Of a stretch of DNA of 64,000 bases, positions 62,443-64,000 are shown piece by piece. Numbering within the stretch: position 1 is the stretch's first letter; each line of letters opens with the position of its first letter. This DNA is from Octadecabacter arcticus 238. Lineage in GTDB: Bacteria; Pseudomonadota; Alphaproteobacteria; Rhodobacterales; Rhodobacteraceae. The notes under the pieces are model-generated. The model saw nothing but the letters and a program-made list of their open reading frames with translations. It did not search any database and was not told the DNA's origin. The stretch lies in assembly GCF_000155735.2 (NCBI RefSeq), contig NC_020908.1:1059001-1123000 (forward strand), given 5' to 3'. A program made the position numbers and the translations under genes.

Positions 62443-63702
62443 ATGCGTCGAGTAGTTATTACCGGATTGGGGCTGATTACCCCGCTGGCTGACGGGGTCG
62501 AGAAATCGTGGGAACGGCTTCTTGCTGGCCAATCAGGTGCAGGGCCGATCACGCGCTTTGATCCCGAAGGGTTTGCGACCACCTATGCGTGCGAAGTCCC
62601 CTACGGTGACGGCACGGACGGCACGTTCAATCCAGACAAATATATGCATCCCAAAGATCAGCGTAAAATCGACACCTTCATCCTGTTCGCGATGGCTGCT
62701 GCGATCCAAGCGGTTGAGGATTCAGGTTGGATGCCCGAAAATACTGCCGATCTGGAACGCACCGGCGTTCTGACGGGGTCGGGCATTGGCGGTCTGCAAT
62801 CCATCGCTGAAACCGCGATTATGATGAAAGAAAAGGGCCCGCGCCGTGTGTCGCCGTTCTTTGTTCCTGGTGCATTGATCAACCTGATTTCGGGTCAGAT
62901 TGCCATCAAGTACGGCTTTAAAGGGCCAAATCATGCGGTCGTCACCGCCTGTTCCACGGGTGCGCACGCTATTGGCGATGCGACGCAACTGATCAAAACT
63001 GGCCGCGCTGATGTGATGGTTGCGGGCGGTGCAGAAGCGACAATCTGTGAGATTGGCATCGCGGGTTTCAACGCCTGCAAAGCCCTATCCACCAAACGCC
63101 CTGATGATCCGACTAAGGCCAGCCGTCCGTATGACGCGGACCGCGATGGGTTTGTGATGGGTGAGGGCGCGGGCATGGTTGTGCTGGAAGAATACGAACA
63201 TGCCAAGGCGCGCGGTGCGACGATTTATGCAGAGGTATTGGGCTATGGTCTGACCGGTGACGCACACCATATTACAGCCCCGTCCGAAACTGGCGAGGGT
63301 GGCGAGCGGTCCATGCGCATGGCGCTCGATGACGCAGGGCTTCAGGCCAGAGATATCGATTACATCAACGCGCACGGCACATCCACGATGGCGGATACAA
63401 TTGAACTTGGCGCAGTGGAGCGGCTGATGGGGGATGCGGCCAATAAGGTGACGATGTCGTCAACCAAATCGGCAACTGGGCACCTGTTGGGGGCTGCGGG
63501 TGCGATTGAAGCGATTTTCTCTGTGCTGGCGATCCGTGATCAGGTGGCGCCACCGACGATCAATCTGGACAATCTGGCAGTTGAAACGACCATTGATCTG
63601 GCGGCCAACAAGAAGGTTGAACGCGAAATTAATATTGCGCTGTCCAATTCGTTTGGTTTTGGCGGCACCAATGCAAGCGTATTGTTCGGAAAGGTTTCCT
63701 GA
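62443..63702 (+). CDS. fabF: 3-oxoacyl-ACP synthase II (FabF)
   Basis: A 419-residue condensing enzyme that elongates acyl-ACP with malonyl-ACP. The thiolase-fold catalytic residues are Cys170 (VVTACSTGAHA), a His in INAHGTSTMADTIE and a His in KSATGHLLGAAGAIE. A glycine-rich FGFGGTNASVLF end is typical. It abuts mltG by 0 bp (TGA then ATG). Confidence 0.97.
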   Translation: MRRVVITGLGLITPLADGVEKSWERLLAGQSGAGPITRFDPEGFATTYACEVPYGDGTDGTFNPDKYMHPKDQRKIDTFILFAMAAAIQAVEDSGWMPENTADLERTGVLTGSGIGGLQSIAETAIMMKEKGPRRVSPFFVPGALINLISGQIAIKYGFKGPNHAVVTACSTGAHAIGDATQLIKTGRADVMVAGGAEATICEIGIAGFNACKALSTKRPDDPTKASRPYDADRDGFVMGEGAGMVVLEEYEHAKARGATIYAEVLGYGLTGDAHHITAPSETGEGGERSMRMALDDAGLQARDIDYINAHGTSTMADTIELGAVERLMGDAANKVTMSSTKSATGHLLGAAGAIEAIFSVLAIRDQVAPPTINLDNLAVETTIDLAANKKVEREINIALSNSFGFGGTNASVLFGKVS

Positions 63703-64000
63703 ATGTGGAAACATATTGCGGCCAATGCGCTGACGTTTCTGATCGTCGCGTTGTTCCTGTTTGGCGGTGTCATTGCCTGGGGAACCAATGAATACAGCGC
63801 TGAGGGCCCGCTAGATCAGGCGATTTGTGTGCAGGTCCGGTCCGGGTCCAACATGCGACTGGTGAGCGTCGATCTGGCCGAGCAGAACGCGATTTCATCG
63901 CCGGCAATTTTCCGTATGGGCGTGGATTATTCCGATAAGGCGTCGCTGCTGAAAGCGGGCAGTTTTCTGGTGCCCGAACGATCTTCGATGGCTGAGATCG
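63703..64000 (+). CDS. mltG: Endolytic murein transglycosylase MltG (5' end)
   Basis: The first 99 codons of MltG, cut by the window edge. A single N-terminal membrane helix (MWKHIAANALTFLIVALFLF) is followed by a LysM-like region, VSVDLAEQNAISSPAIFRMG and LLKAGSFLVPERSSMAEI, conserved in MltG (YceG). It cleaves nascent glycan strands. Position directly after fabF is usual in this group. Confidence 0.9.
   Translation, partial: MWKHIAANALTFLIVALFLFGGVIAWGTNEYSAEGPLDQAICVQVRSGSNMRLVSVDLAEQNAISSPAIFRMGVDYSDKASLLKAGSFLVPERSSMAEI

Overview
The window looks like chromosomal DNA of a marine alphaproteobacterium of the Roseobacter group (Rhodobacteraceae). The evidence is gene content and order: dddP (DMSP lyase), gatCA, a fused secDF next to yajC, a ccmABCDG cytochrome c maturation run, glnBA, rpsF-rpsR-rplI and fabD-fabG-acpP-fabF-mltG, with GC-rich alphaproteobacterial codon use. 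The many insertion sequences and fresh-looking pseudogenes recall IS-rich polar roseobacters such as Octadecabacter; that genus-level guess is inference. No rRNA operon, CRISPR array or prophage is visible. RNA genes are rnpB (6541-6953) and a tRNA-Leu(UAG) (48931-49015).

Layout. 1-8.5 kb: a TelA/XpaC-like pair, rluB, tadA, gatCA, a lipoprotein, an amidase, rnpB, an aldo/keto reductase and rpmG. 8.5-10.3 kb: a decayed gene beside IS630-type copy 1. 10.3-15.7 kb: acetyltransferase, BAX inhibitor-like protein, DUF1127, LysR regulator, quinone oxidoreductase, XRE regulator, hisN. 15.8-18.5 kb: an IS66 element abutting a DUF2235 gene that has lost its 5' end. 18.5-31.2 kb: serS, yajC-secDF, ccmABCDG, a dimethylargininase, acnA and a DUF1223 protein. 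31.3-33.6 kb: a three-gene nitrile hydratase-type cluster and fliG. 33.8-38.4 kb: a quorum-sensing locus in decay. 38.4-51 kb: purB, bioY, an alpha/beta hydrolase-OsmC fusion, an EEP phosphatase, dddP, glnBA, a Hint protein, tRNA-Leu and tig. 51-57.3 kb: nested insertion sequences that split a secreted-protein gene whose intact paralogue lies just upstream. 57.3-64 kb: ribosomal proteins and fatty acid synthesis.

Insertion sequences. Nine elements can be delimited from inverted repeats: two 1168-bp copies of one IS630-type element (9128-10295, 51570-52737), a different IS630-type element (35096-36288), IS66 (15782-17386), two 1387-bp IS256 copies (36927-38313, 54525-55911), an IS200/IS605-type element (about 51202-52902, holding IS630 copy 2), IS30 (53038-54115) and an ISL3-type element (54131-56888, holding IS256 copy B). 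Several transposases themselves carry stop codons or frameshifts.

Most notable: an acyl-homoserine-lactone synthase gene (luxI type) carries a homopolymer frameshift, an in-frame TGA and an IS256 insertion. A neighbouring autoinducer-binding gene is split by one TAG, and another IS sits between luxR and luxI. The luxR regulator itself is intact, so this strain probably listens without making its own signal from this locus. Other points of interest are the split nitrile hydratase beta chain, palindromic operator-like sites, a stem-loop covering the luxI ribosome binding site, a 28-bp perfect hairpin ahead of the IS200 tnpA, and a small intergenic repeat family.
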